From NCBI RefSeq assembly GCF_905115235.1, contig NC_051850.1, forward strand, positions 112,347,982 to 112,411,981: a DNA stretch of 64,000 nucleotides, given 5' to 3'. Shown one piece after another: positions 12,660 through 27,100 of this stretch (its first letter is position 1; every line of letters begins with the position of its first letter). Below the pieces are notes generated by a model. That model was not told where the DNA came from and ran no database searches. It saw only the letters and a list, made by a program, of their open reading frames with translations. The stretch comes from Hermetia illucens. Taxonomy: Eukaryota > Arthropoda > Insecta > Diptera > Stratiomyidae. The translations under genes were made by a program, and so were the position numbers.

Positions 12660-14670
12660 ATACGTCAGCAAGGACTACACCCACAGCGATCACCAGGCAA
12701 TCTTCTTTGGGCTATGGGAAGAGTCACCGGGCATAAGACCATTATGCCCGAAACCGAGAAAGATGTCAGGCTGGTCCGCTAAAACTCTGGATAAGTAGAC
12801 CTCTATAGAGGTGGGGTTAAACCAACCTAATAAACCAGGCGCCTCTACGGAAAGAGCTGCCGATGTGGCCCAATGCATCGCCAAAGTGTGTGATGCGTCC
12901 ATGCCTAGGAGGTGCTCATTCCCCAGTGGAAGACCAAACTACTGGTGGAATACTTAACTGGCCAGCCTTCCATCAGCCTGTCATCAAGTCAGATGAGCGG
13001 CTCAAAGAGCGGTAGGCAGAATCGACGAAGGGCAAAAAGAGCGCACCTATAAGGAAGCCCGCAAAACCCTCAAGCTCGCCATCCAACAGAGCAAGAGGGT
13101 AAGCCTTAAGGAGCTCTGTTCGGAAGCGGACGTAAACCCGTGGAGGAGCGCCCATAGAATCGTGATGGGGCGATTCAGAGGCCGATCATCTCCGCAGATC
13201 ACGTGCTCTTCACTCTTGGTAAAAATTATTATTATGGGTTCCATAAAGCCAGATCAACCATTGATGCCATCAAAATGGTTACTGGCTTGACCGAAAATGA
13301 AATCCACGGGAAGGAAAGTACTAGTAAATATTGCCTAGTAATGACCTTGGATGTGAGAAATGCATTCAATTCGGCCAATTGGAATCTAATAAGGGAATCT
13401 CTGGAGAAGATTGATACTCCCGCTTATCTTGCAGCTATTGTGAACAGCTATTTACAAGAACGGAGGCCTTGGTATGACGCCGATGCCGGACTTCAGGAGT
13501 ACGTTGTCTCCGAGGGTGTCTCACAGGGCTCCGTACTGGTCCCACTGCTGTGGAAAATCATGTACAACGATGTACTTAATCTCCCCCTTCTGGAGGAAGC
13601 CACGGTGGTGGGCTACGGCGCGATAAAGCGTTGGTTGTGGTCGCAAAGCACCTCGAAGATGCTGAGTTATACTCATGCGAAGCGATCAGTGCTGTTAAGG
13701 ATTGGCTAGAGAGTTCTGGTCTGACACTTGCGGAGGAAAAAACGGAAGCGGTCCTCATCACCAAGCGCCGTAAAAGAAATTTCGTCCGTATTCAAATTGG
13801 GAATCATATCATCACTTCTAAGCCTGCCATCAAATACTTGGGAGTGATGATGGACGGCAAGCTTAGCTATAAGCAACACGTGCAGTATGTTTATGGCAAA
13901 GCATGCATTGCAAGTATGGCCCTGGCAAGGATGATGCCGTACGTGGGGGAGTCACGGAATGCTTTCAGGTTGCTTATAGCTGATGCAGCATTCGTCATCT
14001 CTGGAATGATGCCCATTGACATCTTGACAGATGAGATGACGAATATATATAATGCGAAGTCTATCTCTCCTTGATCGCAGACGAAGAACGTCGAAAAGGA
14101 GAGATCTCTAAATAGATGGCAAGAGCGTTGGGAATGCTCGGGAAAGGGTTGGAGAGACTGCACGGTGAGATTAATTATAATTCTGCTCAGTTTCTCACGG
14201 GGCATGGAGGGTATCGCCAGTACCTCTTCAGGTTTCAACTAGATGCCTCACCCGATTGTCCAAACTGTGATGGAGTCACAGAGCACCCAGAGCATGTCTT
14301 CTTCCACTGTCCAAGGTTTGTGGAGGAAAGGAAGAACCTAGAGGAGACTCTAGGAGAGACGCTCGTACCAGAGAATCTGGTGCGAAGAATGTTAGCAGGC
14401 CAGGATGCGGTCAACTCCATGGTCGTATCCATCCAGCGCAAACTGAGAGAGGCAGAGGAGAATAGAAAAGCGCGGTTACGTACGCCGCGTAGAGACGAAA
14501 GGGGACGAAGCTAAAATGAGCTGACTCCGCCCCGTGATGTAATACCGTACGGTGGTTCCACGGGGTTTGGCGGGGGGTAGTCGGGGGTGGTTTTAGTGGA
14601 TAAGAATCCCACACGGTGGCGTGTCCAGGCCAGTGTCTTTTGAAGATTTCCAACTCTTCAAAAAAAAAGA
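12660..14670 (+). mobile_element. R1-clade non-LTR retrotransposon (LINE), decayed
   Basis: EN C-terminus (SDHQAIFFGLW near 12685), a linker with YWWN and ELCSEADVNPW, then reverse transcriptase blocks: [33 protein letters not shown] (about 13343-13393) and EGVSQGSVLVPLLWKIMYND (13515-13575). The YADD box region reads VGYG and then shifts frame. A CCHC-like knuckle follows the RT (CPNCDGVTEHPEHVFFHCPR, about 14257-14316). At least two frameshifts and several stops make it non-functional. The 3' UTR has an A-run near 14660. A R1/TRAS-type element, not identical to the one at 38.9-41.7 kb. Confidence 0.8.
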
Positions 14671-14675
14671 CAGAC

Positions 14676-14822
14676 GTAATAATCTCGGGCGAGCACACTG
14701 CTGACCACATTGCCTTCTACAGTGTACTGTAGTGTACCGTTACGGTCTTAAATGAAGTGTTCTAACACACTTGAAGGCCCTGATCCAATTGGATTGTTGC
14801 GCCAATGATTATTATTATTATA
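14676..14822 (+). repeat. tRNA-derived SINE, 5'-truncated (tail half)
   Basis: Begins at GTAATAATCTCGGGCGAG and runs through the body to the best-preserved tail in the window: the palindrome ATCCAATTGGAT (14783-14794), TTGTTGCGCC (14794-14803), then ATT repeats. The tail resembles the 3' end of LINE family A. Confidence 0.85.
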
Positions 14823-14834
14823 AAAATGACAAAA

Positions 14835-15290
14835 ATTTGTGGGCGAACATTTCATCTCTATTCTTAAGCGTATAATATCTGGTGAAGTTGCACCTATTAT
14901 GGATGATTACATGGCTACTCATCTTAGCATACGAATACGGAATGCTCCTTCAAACAAAAGTGACATCACTACGGTTATTAATGCGCTCAAGTGGAGCAAA
15001 ATCGCTAGGAGTGGCGCTCCCCATGCAGAACTGTTCACCGCAGATCCAACTGTCTCTGTAGTGTTGTTTCTTCCAGTCACATTGACAACATCAATCGTTT
15101 AGGGCAGGCGTTTAGGGCAGTGTTCGGATTTTGGATCTCTGCTTCATCTGTTCTTTATAGATTTCAAGAAAGGTTTCGACAGCATGAATAGGGAATTTAT
15201 CTAGAATGCCCTACGTAGGAATGGCTAATTAAGTTAGTGCAAATAGTAAAGATTCCAAGCTAATGTGGAATCAAAATATCCAAGAAGACT
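14835..15290 (+). mobile_element. RTE-like LINE reverse transcriptase fragment
   Basis: A frame near 14890-15090 reads like the start of an RTE-type RT (SNKSDITTVINALKWSK..., then GAPHAELFTADPTV). After a jump, 15145-15190 reads LFFIDFKKGFDSMNREFI, the RT block with the first catalytic aspartate. The piece is internally shortened, carries stops and lacks ends. The clade is my inference from the wording of these blocks. Confidence 0.6.
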
Positions 15291-17006
15291 GCGATAGGTA
15301 AGATATGGGGGATTTTTCCATGGTACAGTGACTATGTACGTACAAAATCATAATAAAGCTAGCTAGCTTAAACTTTGTTAACAAAAGGAAGCTTCTAGCG
15401 AAGGCATAAAAAATCGGTCGCCTAAGTATTACTAGAGTGGTGTTATCTACGTTGATCATGGCACTCGAAACTATCCTAAATTTACCTACATTTACTTAGA
15501 AGTGAAATAGAAAACACCCAACGATAGTTATAGGCTTGATCCCATTGATGCGTGGAAAGGCGACCGGTTTTGTGTCCATCTGAAATTCTGCTTAGCATAT
15601 GGTTTTCAAAACGGTCATTAGGAGCACATACTCTGCGGTAATCGTAGAAGAGAAGAGTAGACTTGAAAATCTTCATCGGTGGTCAAGCATGGAAGACGAG
15701 TCGAGTTGAGAGGTGTTTTCAGAAAAGCTAATTATGAAACTGGCTCGATCTTTCGGGAAAATGGTGATCATCTTCCAGGCGGAGATATATGTATGTAATT
15801 TTTTTAGCAGCAGAGGACTAGCTATGACAAAAATGGTGGGATCTCAAACCCGTAAACAGTTTTATTGATACAGAAGAACGTTACCATATCAATCCGGTTG
15901 GTGTGAAGCTGCCAGTAATTATTGCTGAAACTTGCTCGACACAGCAAAGCATTCGCTGATAATGAGGAGGCTAATAGGCTGACTTCCAAAAAGCCAGGCT
16001 TCAGAATGGTAGAATAAGAGCCCACATTTAACGTTAAGCCATTCATTGTTAAGTCTACTGTTTAGGGTGAAACTGCAATAATTCATGCAGCCAAATGTAG
16101 AAATTTAAATTTGTACCGAACCGAAAACTTTTATGAAAGAAGGCAGAGCTGTATTTTTATTGTTCATTAAAAGTGTAACATAAAGACTCTAGTAAGGCTT
16201 TTAACGGAACACTGTCCCTTAAATTACCATATAAAAAATGATTTGTTGGAGGAGGCGCCCCTTTATTTCTTATGCAACTGTCTGTCTCCTCGAAATTTAA
16301 ATGAAATTTTTTTCAGTTATGTATGTCGTTTTTCCGGCATATTTTATAATGAAAGAAAAGGACAAATAATATTTTTTAAATTTTTATTCCTCATATACTG
16401 GCATTTCGAGGACTAGCTGCCCTATATGAGGTTTATGAGAAATAAAAACACATTATTGGTCATTTAAAAAATAAAATTTGTTTTTTTTTTCTATTATTTA
16501 AATGAAGGTACTGGAAAGTATCCCCGCACTTTCCTCCTCTGGAAACCTGAGTGCTGCGGCTCACCCCGCTAAAGTACCTAACCTTTGCAGAACGTTACCG
16601 AAGACAAACACTTCCCACAATATCTCTGGTATCTTTTTTGTTTTGGTTTCAATTGTGGTTTTTCTATAGGATATCGATTAAGCAGGACACAAGCATCTTG
16701 GGTCACTTGCAAATTCTTCTACTCATAATTTTGGAGGAAACCCGCAAAGGGAGATGATTCAATAGTCGGCTGTACCGTAAATGGAACCTCCTTTCCCAGT
16801 AAAGTTGACAAGTGATTCACACTCCCTGCAAAGCAATTGCAGAGGAATGTTAATTTGAGACGTATTTTCAAAGAATCGACAATAATAGTGTTTAAAAGTA
16901 GGTAAGATGTAAGATGATATTCGCTTTTCCTCACTATTTTGCCTGCATTTTTATCAGGAGTTGGATTCTACAGTTGAAACTGCCATTTGTGATAAACTTA
17001 GTGTTA
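15291..17006. other. Intergenic stretch with nothing recognised
   Basis: AT-rich spacer between the receptor genes; no long frame, RNA gene or shared repeat seen. Confidence 0.5.
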
Positions 17007-17110
17007 GTGTGTCTGGATATTGAGTGGTTAGAGCATAAGGCTGTCATACGGAAGGTCGCGGTTCAAATCTCACCGGTGACAGTGGCATTTGTATCGTGAC
17101 TTGACGTCGG
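17007..17110 (+). repeat. tRNA-derived SINE, 5' half with intact tRNA-like head
   Basis: Best copy of the Pol III head: GGATATTGAGTGGTTAGAGC (D-arm like) and GGTTCAAATCT (B box, 17060-17070), spaced as in a tRNA. It ends at TGACGTCGG, where HINE sequence begins. Confidence 0.85.
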
Positions 17111-17455
17111 TATTTCGGAGCCTAGGCACCATACAGTGGCAGCTTCTTGATTTTTTGCAGGGTTTTCGGTTGAGTAGTTTTTGAAAATGGGTCGGTTAAA
17201 GAAATGATAATTTTCGATAACTGTCAAAACTAAGATCGGCTGAGAAAAGTACAAACCGAGACCTTTCATTTGATACCCCACATGACTATATTTGGTGAAA
17301 AAAAATGTACACCCTCCGTTTGCATGTACCCCGGCTTAAATTCGACCTAAAATGATTTTGTGCAAATCTCTATAATCATCTCCGAGAAAAAAGCGAGTGC
17401 CAGACAAACAGTAATCGATTTTAATAAGGTTTTGTTTTGCACAAAATTTTAACAG
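17111..17455 (+). repeat. HINE/DINE-1-like element, 3' half
   Basis: Starts at TATTTCGGAGCCTAGGCACC and contains the family's landmarks (CATTTGATACCCCACATGAC, GTACACCCTCCGTTTGCATG), a short GACA-like remnant and an eroded terminal hairpin (AAGGTTTTGTTTTGC...). It abuts the SINE half directly. Confidence 0.75.
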
Positions 17456-18150
17456 AAAAGATTTCATTGTAGTTTCCTCTCTTAGGGAGGGAAAATAAAT
17501 TCATTTCTCGAATAAAATCTGTTGGAGTAAGATCGAAATGTTTGAGCATTTTCAGTTTATTTAGGGAAAAAATGTATATAAAGAACAAATACTTCGAAGG
17601 ATAATGCATATTTGCTAAATTAATATCTCAAAGTGTGCTTCATTTATGAATACGTTTATCATTATGTTGGCTATAATATCTGCTCGTTATGTGCATATTT
17701 GTGTATTCTGAGTAAAAATCCTCTTTTTTGAACCACTTTAATTGATTTTGTACGAATCCTGCAAGTGGATATTTATGATGATCATTTTCACGCAATAAGT
17801 CCCATACTTCGTATAAAAAAATGGTTCCCCCAGAATCAATAGCGTATCACCTTATATCTTTCACACATAGGCTGTAATTATTAGGTAGAATCACTTATCG
17901 GCTAATTATTACTTGTCACCTGGGAGGTAATATCAGGAATTTTTAAATTTTGGGCTGCTATAGGGCATCCAAAACGTTTATTCCAGGAGGTAGTTTCTGC
18001 ATAGTTGATGACATGAGATAAAACTTTTCTTCATATAAAGCAAGCTGGCCATTTCGGCTTCGTCAGTGTTATCTAGAGAAATTTTTAGTTCACATCTAAA
18101 CTATTTAAGTGAGTTGTGGAATAAGTGAAAAAGAAAATACTTTTTGAAAA

Positions 18151-21100
18151 ATGCTATATGAAGATTTGGAAAAAATTCGAAAGAAAAATTTAGATCGAAT
18201 GAAAATTGTTCGTAGAATAACTTACACGTGTGGAATAAATATTTCGGAGCCGAGTTTCTTTAAGAAATTTATAGTCATGTAAGCATATAAGTTAGCGGCG
18301 TAGTTAACGAACATGTTGTATGTACTATTTTTTATAATTCAGTAAAGTAAATAGAATATACAATAATACATATATTTTTGTTCAGTGTGTCAGTCGTCAG
18401 TTGATGTTTGGGATCGGAGGAAGTATCACACTTTTCAGTTAAGAAACAGGACGACGACTTACTGAGTAGATTTTGTTACCTATTCTTCATAGTCCCAGTA
18501 TAAGTTTAAGAATATATTTTCTCGACTAACAGTCGTGCTCAGCTTTAACCCAATCACTGGGTAGTTTTACTAGGCAATTCATAGTAATTGCCTTGAGAAC
18601 TTGATAGGTACTGGGCAGTGTTGTCAAACGAACTTTTGACTGGTTAAGAGAAACTATATCGCAACTATACAAACAAATTTGGTTGCAGCGAGTAATATTA
18701 GTTAACAAATTTTAACTTTTTGTTTCATCATAAATAAACTTCAAGATTAACGATAATGCACTTGGATTTTGGAGGTATTTTTACTGTAAGTGACCAAAAC
18801 GCTTTGATATAAATTTGTCCTGGAATGATTGTTTATCTTGTTTCCCTTTGTATATTTTTCCAATATATTCTCTAGGTAAAGTTCAATAATAGTCGGAAGG
18901 CACATGCGGGTTCCATTTTCGCTGGAATCGTTTTCTCATTGAAGAAACGTCCTTGTGGAATCTGATTTTTCTTTTCAAATTGTACAACGTATTTAGCTTT
19001 ACGATTTCCTTATAAGTTCTCAAATACATTTTTTAAAGTTTTCCATGCAGATGTGGTCATCTGATTTAAATTTGATCGTTTATAATTCGTCTCTTTTGTA
19101 GTCCCTCATGATACTATATTTTGCTGACGATAGTTCGCATATTTTCGTATATTTAGCTAACTCACAGCATTAGGAAGAGGTCGACATTTGTTTAAAGTGT
19201 ATACGACGCGGATGCATGGATTATGCCTCTAAGGTTTAAAAAACAAACTAAATTAAACTACTTTGTTGCCTCGGTTCGTAGTCATGCTCCATTTTTGTAA
19301 AAAATGTCTTGATAGTGAATTAAAGGGTTATTCTTGCTTGATACTCTCAATCGTTTGTCTGATGAACTTGGATAGAGACCCCGATCGGTTTTGATATATT
19401 TGCCACACATCAAACTTTATTCTTGGGATTGCGGTAAAGTAATTTAAGTCAGCGCACGAGTTCTCTTGGGAAGTTGTCAAACGTCTTCTGTAAATCCCGG
19501 GATGCATTGTAGAAAAGGCAATGCTTGTCATGGTGTTCCTATATGAGTAAATGTGCAGCATAATTACGCCTGTAGTTTCACAGTTCCTGAGAAACCCGAC
19601 TTAGTTCACGATAATTTGAAGGAAGTCAAAACTCTGCATGATATGGGATCATTCGTTTAATTTCTTCGTCGACATCGTTGGGGCTGACAGGTGGAATTGC
19701 TCCAAATGTGGGCAGTGCTTATGAAAGTAGTGGATGAACTTATTCTTCCCTTTCTGTCTGTTGGAGCTTGCTCGTTCGAAAAAGCGTTTGCAGGATTAAA
19801 AATTCTTTTTAAACACTGTTTAATATATCTTCTTAATATGTCCATCCAATGCTTCAAATTTTCGCTTAATACGCGACTGTCCCTGTCTAGGATAGAAGCA
19901 GCGCGTAGGGTGCTGCCTCAACTATGCCTTGCAAGCAACGTGTCCTGAAGCTGTTCGATATTAAATGTAATTATTAGCTTAAATATGTAAATTTTGGCTT
20001 CGTTTAAACCTTTGGTAGTGATATTGGTGTCCATTTTCGCCATTTTAAGCTTGCATATTAGACCATGGGCTGCTCCTAGAGAACTAAAGATTGAGAATTA
20101 AAATCAACAAGATGGGTGATGCGTACTGACTGAAAGGAAAGTACTTCAAACTTGATCGTAAACATAAAATGTTTTGTCAAGGATACACCCGAAAAACTGA
20201 GGGAAAATCTATTCTTAGACGTCCTCTAATTATTTAGTTTGAATTGTCTTGTTAAAATTTTTATGGAAACTCGTTTCATCCTAAAACCTATCTCAACGAT
20301 AAATATGATATACTAATTAACCAATGGTTACAGTTAACAGAAAAGTGGTTGACCTTTTTGATACTTTTCTGCTAAAATGCGTGTGTTTTCCACCTTGTGC
20401 AAAATTAGGTGCATTATGCCTAAATTATACTAGCTCAGGCCAACGGACAATCTAACCGGTGCCGCGAATTGCGATTGCATTTTAAACGGCTCACCTAGGT
20501 TGTTTTTTTTAAAAGGTAGTTTGTGGGATTTAAGCAAAGGAATGGATGAAATATTTTGAAATTTTGAAGGTATATTCTAGATAAATAACGTGCGATCTCC
20601 AGAGCCTCCAAAAAAAATTCCTCCACTGCAGCAGTGATTGTGATTTTCATAGTCCGTGAAATAAAATAAAAATAGATAAATTCATTAATTTAGAAGGTAT
20701 TGTCCATACAATGACCCACAATTATGAAAGAAAAAATAAAATTTTACAAAACGGCGGAGTTCTTTTTTTTTTAATTTAATTTTGCCCAAAATTTCGGTAG
20801 TTTTTGTCATGGCAAAATTAAATTTTCATCTAATCAAAAAATTGCAGGGCTTTTGTATGGACAGAGATATACCAAAGATGCTAAAAAAAAACAAGTCGAT
20901 TGTAAGTTATCGATTTAGAATTGCAGTAAATTTGAAAAATGTAGTTTTGAAAAAAAATACGATTAAAAATAAAAGTACTGATTGTACATTGTACATTGTT
21001 GTAAATCGATAAACATAATAAACAATGTATGAAAAATTGCTCGCATTATTAACTTCCCATACATATCTGTAAATGTGGTTCCTAATACTCTTATGATTAT

Positions 21101-24100
21101 TTACAAAGCCCGTATAGCCCGAGCAATAAGTTATAACGTAAACACTATCTGAGAAAAAATCTTGAAATTTTATGTTATTTTTAAGGGAATAAACTAGCAA
21201 AAAATGTAAAAGAAAAAAATTCAATTTTCTGAAATTTTTTACACTAGTTGTGCCTCTTAACATAAGGGATCTGTGAATTTTTTGAAGTGACCGTTTAAGA
21301 ACAGCTGCTATTCTGGCGATCGGTCGTTTATTTGGCGGATAATAAAAGGCAGCTTCGGAAGATGACACGGATTGTGTTAGATTGTGTAGGCATTAATTTG
21401 ATAAAAGATGAAAATCGTGCAACCTCAGGAAGTCTTTTTAGCATTGGGTTGGTGCAAAATGTTTCCTGGGTATCATTCGTGTAGTCGAAGAGTCTTTATA
21501 TCGATTGCGTTGAAGGTTGACAGATTTCCTGAAATAACTGTGTTCGCGGGGGTGGTGAGCTGTTCCAGGCTTGAAAAAGTGACTACTATTAGCGAAAATC
21601 GTTTAATGCGATCAAGGAGGCGATTTGGTGCGATAATTGATAGAATGAAATGTAACCAGGTCGTGTAGACGGAAAATAGTAACGGAGGTATAAGCAAGTC
21701 GAGTTACCGGAAGCTGGGTGTTTCAAGTATAAAGCTCTTGTGTTCGTCTTCTATTCGTTCACAGCTAAGAAAGCACAATATTTCTTCGTATTTTGCCAAA
21801 CTCCAAGACACATATATGTACATACATATCAAAAACATAAATATTGTGTTCATTCTAAATAAACGAACATTACCTATTCCCACATGCCGATGAATACATA
21901 TACATATATGTACGGATCATTTCCACTTTACCCCGCAGCCAAAAGCATATATATGTGTACGTATATTAAAAGCCGCTGGTACCACCGTACGCAAATGTCT
22001 ATCATATTGGTTACAACCAGTAAGCTGCAATAAATTTACCTGAAATGCACAATTTTGCGTTTAGAATTTTGTCTTATTAATATTATCATCTATTCTGATG
22101 CTAAATTTTGCACTTCTAGGATGAATATGTACTACTATTAACTTCATTTGAGCAGATATCGAAACGGGGTGTATTTTGAGGCCTAGACTTATATAGATGT
22201 ATCATTGTGACTTTTTCAGATTTCTCGGTTGGATAGGTTCTGAGAAGGAGACCCTATCTTGAGAAGATCTTGAGAAAACAACGTATTGGCGTTTTCTTTC
22301 ATAACCCACTGATGAAGGTAGCATGTTGCTATTGAAATATACATTTGGGACAATAAATCACTCACGAACTTAAAATGAATAATTTTGGTTTTTCTAAAAA
22401 AAACAGTCAGTGCAAATAAGCCGGCTCCACTTCGTACTGTTTTTGAAGTATTAACCGATAACGATTTATCCAAACCTTGCTTGAGAAAACATATTGAAAA
22501 TAACAATGGTCATTCCCAAACAAACGTTTGTGAAGTTGTCAAATTGAGTGTGCATATTTTACTAGTCAGTTATAACGGCTGCATTGAAGGAAGCCCGTTT
22601 GTCCGAAAAAAGGAGAGCTGCAAGTTGAAGAGTAGCATTTTTCTAAACTGCAGACAGTTAATCCCAAGATTGGTTCTACCGATTTTAATAAAATCAAAAT
22701 TTAAGTTATTAAGTTATCTAAAAGAAAAACTATGTGTGAAAAGTTGGAATATAGTCCCCTTTCATATATAGTTTTTCAGATTAGGCAATAATTTGACTGT
22801 GTAAATTTAATTTGGAAAAATATTAATTTTATTTTAAATCTGGTTTAGAAAGCCGTTAAATTGATTTGTAAATTTGTCGATTTCATCTGAAATGCCATTA
22901 GAGGGAAAAATGGTATAAATGGAGTAACCATTGGCAAATCAACAATTGACAATGGAACGGAAACTAAGCATAACGCTATAGTTAGGTTCGTTCGAAGCCG
23001 ATCAAATTGACGAATAGCGAAATATTCAATCAAGATAGAAATAAGCTACCGATATGTCGGCAAGATGTCAAGAAACACCACCAAAAATAGTTTATATAGA
23101 TGAATGTAGTGATTACAATTCCAATCGTTCAAGGGAGAAATGTAACTCTGGTTGCAGTCATGACGAACGACAAAGTTGTCCATAGAATATTTTGACGCAA
23201 TCAACCTGTAATTAAGTGAAATTTTGCATATTTTCACGGGATTTGGTGTCGAAATTGGATTCGCCATCATTCATCATAGTGGACAACGCAAAATTCACAA
23301 AGGCGACGAAGCCAAGGGGATATTGAACTAAATTTTACGTTTTTACCTCCACATTCCCCTATGATGAATTTGATTGGGAAGGTATTGTCAAGAGATCTGT
23401 CCGACAATTTGATTTGAAAAAATATCGATGTGACTCGGAAAATTATTAATTTGATTTGGAAAATGTTAATTAGATTTAGACAAATGTTAATTTGATTTGG
23501 TGAAATGTTAATTTGATCTGGAAAAATATTATTATATTAATTTGGGAAATCATTCATTTTACCTGGAATATCGTTAATTCGAGTTTTTCAGTATTCCAGT
23601 TCTTGATTGAATGAAGTATTTCAATTGAGTAAACACCGGCCTTGCAGAAGTCAAGAATGATGCATGAAATGTGATTGCTAGGAGTTGAAAGTGAAATTTT
23701 TTCTCACCGAATATAATCAAATGAAAAATCTTTGATGCAAAAGCGAAGGAGTCGTGGGTTCGAAAAAACTAACTGCTTTGAGGATCCGTTCTCAAGCTGA
23801 ATATCTGAAAAAAATCTATCTAGGCCTCAAAATACTCTTCGTATCGATACCTATTTAAATAAAGTTAATAATAAGATATTACCTTGTTTCTTATTAGTAT
23901 ATTTTTTGAAATTGACTAGAAACCACCCTTAAGTTTATTCTAGAATCATCAAGATTTAAGGTAGTGTAGGCTATACCATAGACCATGCGGATTGTCGTTC
24001 TCAAACTGCTGCGTACTTTACAAACAAAAGGTAGAAGGTGAAGTTGAGGACAGAGTAGGAGGTGAATCAAGAAACAGAAATGAAAAGCCAAAGTGAAGTT

Positions 24101-27100
24101 TAGTTTAGGCAAGAATTGTTAAGATCAAATGTATAGGAAGTAGATGTAAAGAAATTTAAGATTCAGACTCTCATTGGATTACTTGTGTGATATTATCCGC
24201 TCCTGAATAGATGTGCTTCTCACATATACAACTTCGAAACAAATTTTATGTTCCAGCTTTTGGTTAATTCGGTGTTTATTTATTTTAAAGTTTATATATG
24301 CGAATATTTAAAGGATATTAACCTATTGTTATTTCTGCTAGACATGCATTCGTTGTGATATTCATGTCCTTACTTTCTATTTATGGCCACATCGCTTATA
24401 TTTCTGAACATTTTACAAGCGTTTTCATGATAAGTCAGGTAAATCGCTCAGTTATGTTGCAAATCGTATTCAATAAGAAATTTTTACTTTTTAGAGCTTG
24501 TGCACATGTTTGCAAACGCTAATTTCAATAATAAAATTGTTTCTGTGGGTGTTTATGGAGAGACGTTTTTACAAATTGGTCAAGGCGACAGTCGATTGCG
24601 AACTTTTTAATGAAGTGAAAATGCTCGATATAAGTAAGCATTTTATTATTTTTTTTTCATTTAAACACTTAACTGACTTTCAACCACGGTTTTGTTTTAG
24701 ACGTTACGATAACGAAGACTCTGAGAGAGAAAACTAAAAAAATAATTGAAGACTGTTGGAAGAGGGCACAATTTCAAATACGATATTACGTGGTTTCTTG
24801 CATCGCTATAATCAGTTTCTATTTTTTGAACGCTCTTGCTATTAACACCTATCACAGCATCAAAGGCAATACTAACCACACTAAATTGTTTGGTAAATTT
24901 GATTTATGTCGAACCCTTTAATTGCTGAGGATTTAAATCAAAATATCTTTTTCTATGAGTACTACTTTAGTGAATTATTTCTGGCTAACCAATGGAATTT
25001 AGGGAAATCATTTTTTTTTATTTCCTCATTTTAAGCATTTTCAACTTATTACCCTGGATGGGAGGAGGCAAGACAACATTTTCCGCTTTATCCCTTCTTT
25101 ACAATACTGGACGGATATGCAGATTTCGCTGCAGGAATGGGTAAGCGTTGGTAACTTCAAGTTTCTTCATGGAGTTTTTAATTTGTTTTATAGTTGCAGC
25201 CACTTTTGATGGGTACTATGTTTTTCTCACGTTCCATGCGGTCGCATTGTTCAAAACATTGAAAGAAATGATTATATTTTCAAGCACAAATAGAGTCCCA
25301 AAAGGTGAAAAGATGTTATACATACGAGAATGCGTTTACCATTACAACAGGTGCATAAGGTATGTATAGAGTAAGGTTGATCTGTTTTTGGGGAACGAAT
25401 AAAAGTTGCATTTGTGGTCCTCAGATTTTGTGATGAAATAAATGATATGTACGCAATCGTCAACCTTTCCCAGCTATTGATAAGCCTCGTTGTTCTTGGT
25501 GTTGTTCTATTTCAAGCAAGTATTGGATTGGTGAGTAGTCATCTAACTAAACTGTTTTATTTGCAGAATTCGATTTTGAATCAGAACTGCTTTCAAAGGA
25601 AGTTTATTATTGTAAAGTGTTGTGAGTAGCGCAATAAAAGTCAACCAATGTGTGAATCAGACTCGAAGTATTCGTACGTGAGGGGTATATGAACAAAAAA
25701 AAATCAAAAACGAATATAATACACTTGAAAAATAATTTTTCTATCAACTTTGGCGGTTTTGTGTAAAAAACAATGAAGGGTTCTAATACACTTAACATAT
25801 TGTGTTGTTCGTATTTATTGTCTGAATGTTCATCTGTCTTTTAAAGGTTATGTTTGCAAAACAAAACCTTATTAAAATCGGTTCAATGTCTGTCTGTCTG
25901 TCTGCCACTTGCACTTTTCTCAGAAACGGCCCTACCGATTGACACGAAATTTGATGAGACGGTGGCAACTGTGAACGCCCAGACATGCAGTGAGTGATAT
26001 CCATCTACGTTGAGATTTAGGGGGAGGGGGAGTCCCCATACATGTAAAAGGGGGTGTAAATTTTTTTTTCACCGAATTTAGTCATGTGGGGTATCAAATG
26101 AAAGGTCTCGATTAGTACCTTTCGAAGTTGGGGTTAGTTTTGAGATTTTTTAAAAAGGCAGGGAGTGGAAGGGGTGGAAATTGTTGATCTCTTTAACGGA
26201 AGCATTCTCAGAAACTACCCAACCGAAAAATCTGAAAAAAATCATGAAGCTACTAATACTCTTCATATCGATATCTGTTCAAATTAAGTTAATAATAGCT
26301 TATTACCATATTTTTGGGGAAATTGAGTAAAACCTCCTTAAATTTATACCAGTAGTAGTATAAAATATAATATGAACCATATTATCCCCAAGTTTGATAA
26401 AAATCACACTATTAGTAACAAAGTTACAGTAGCTCAAAGTTGACTTTACCCTATAAATTTATTGCAACTCAATATCAATATCACACTAAAGTGGGTAGTC
26501 AGACATGCTAAATGCATATACATAACGGGCTACGTACAAATGTAATAGTTCCATACTCAAATATACTCACAGAAGAAGCAAACAAAACCTTCCATACCTG
26601 AAGCGCCAGCTTCCGATTTCCCGACTTGTTTTTTAATGGATATGGGAAGCTTTAAAACTGCCGTTGGCTCCTGTCGGATGGTTATGTGGCATTATCACCA
26701 ACCAGGACCTTCTTGTTACACTCTCCTTCTTCTAAAATTCTTATGGATTGCGTTTTGCCGATAGCAGTCTAATGTGAACTTCAGCCATTGAAATAATACA
26801 TGCTCTGTCCTCCCACCTTCAATAGTGTTCGGGGATTCTGGACAATATGCTGAATTGAAAAGCAGCATTAGATCGAGACCGAAACATCTTGGAATATCCC
26901 ATTCAGTACTATGTGTTCGGCGACATTTTTCCGAGTCGTCCCATCTCTGTTGCAACTCAGCAATAATTTCACTCCGTATGAACTAACACCCGCGGGCAGC
27001 AGATTCTCCGACGGTATACACCCGATCTTAAAGGCAGTGTCTTTTTTTGTCAGAATATCAATGCTGTTACGCAGGCCGCTTTGCTGGATACTTTTCGGTA

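Noticed and set aside
17030-17075. tRNA-like sequence with good A- and B-box-like parts, considered as a tRNA gene
   Set aside because: No acceptor-stem pairing, no sensible anticodon arm, and the same head recurs in several copies joined to one body: it is a SINE.
20907-21368. A 153-codon - strand frame in receptor 2 intron 1
   Set aside because: Low-complexity Phe/Asn/Tyr-rich wording typical of AT-rich DNA, no family match, no splice context.
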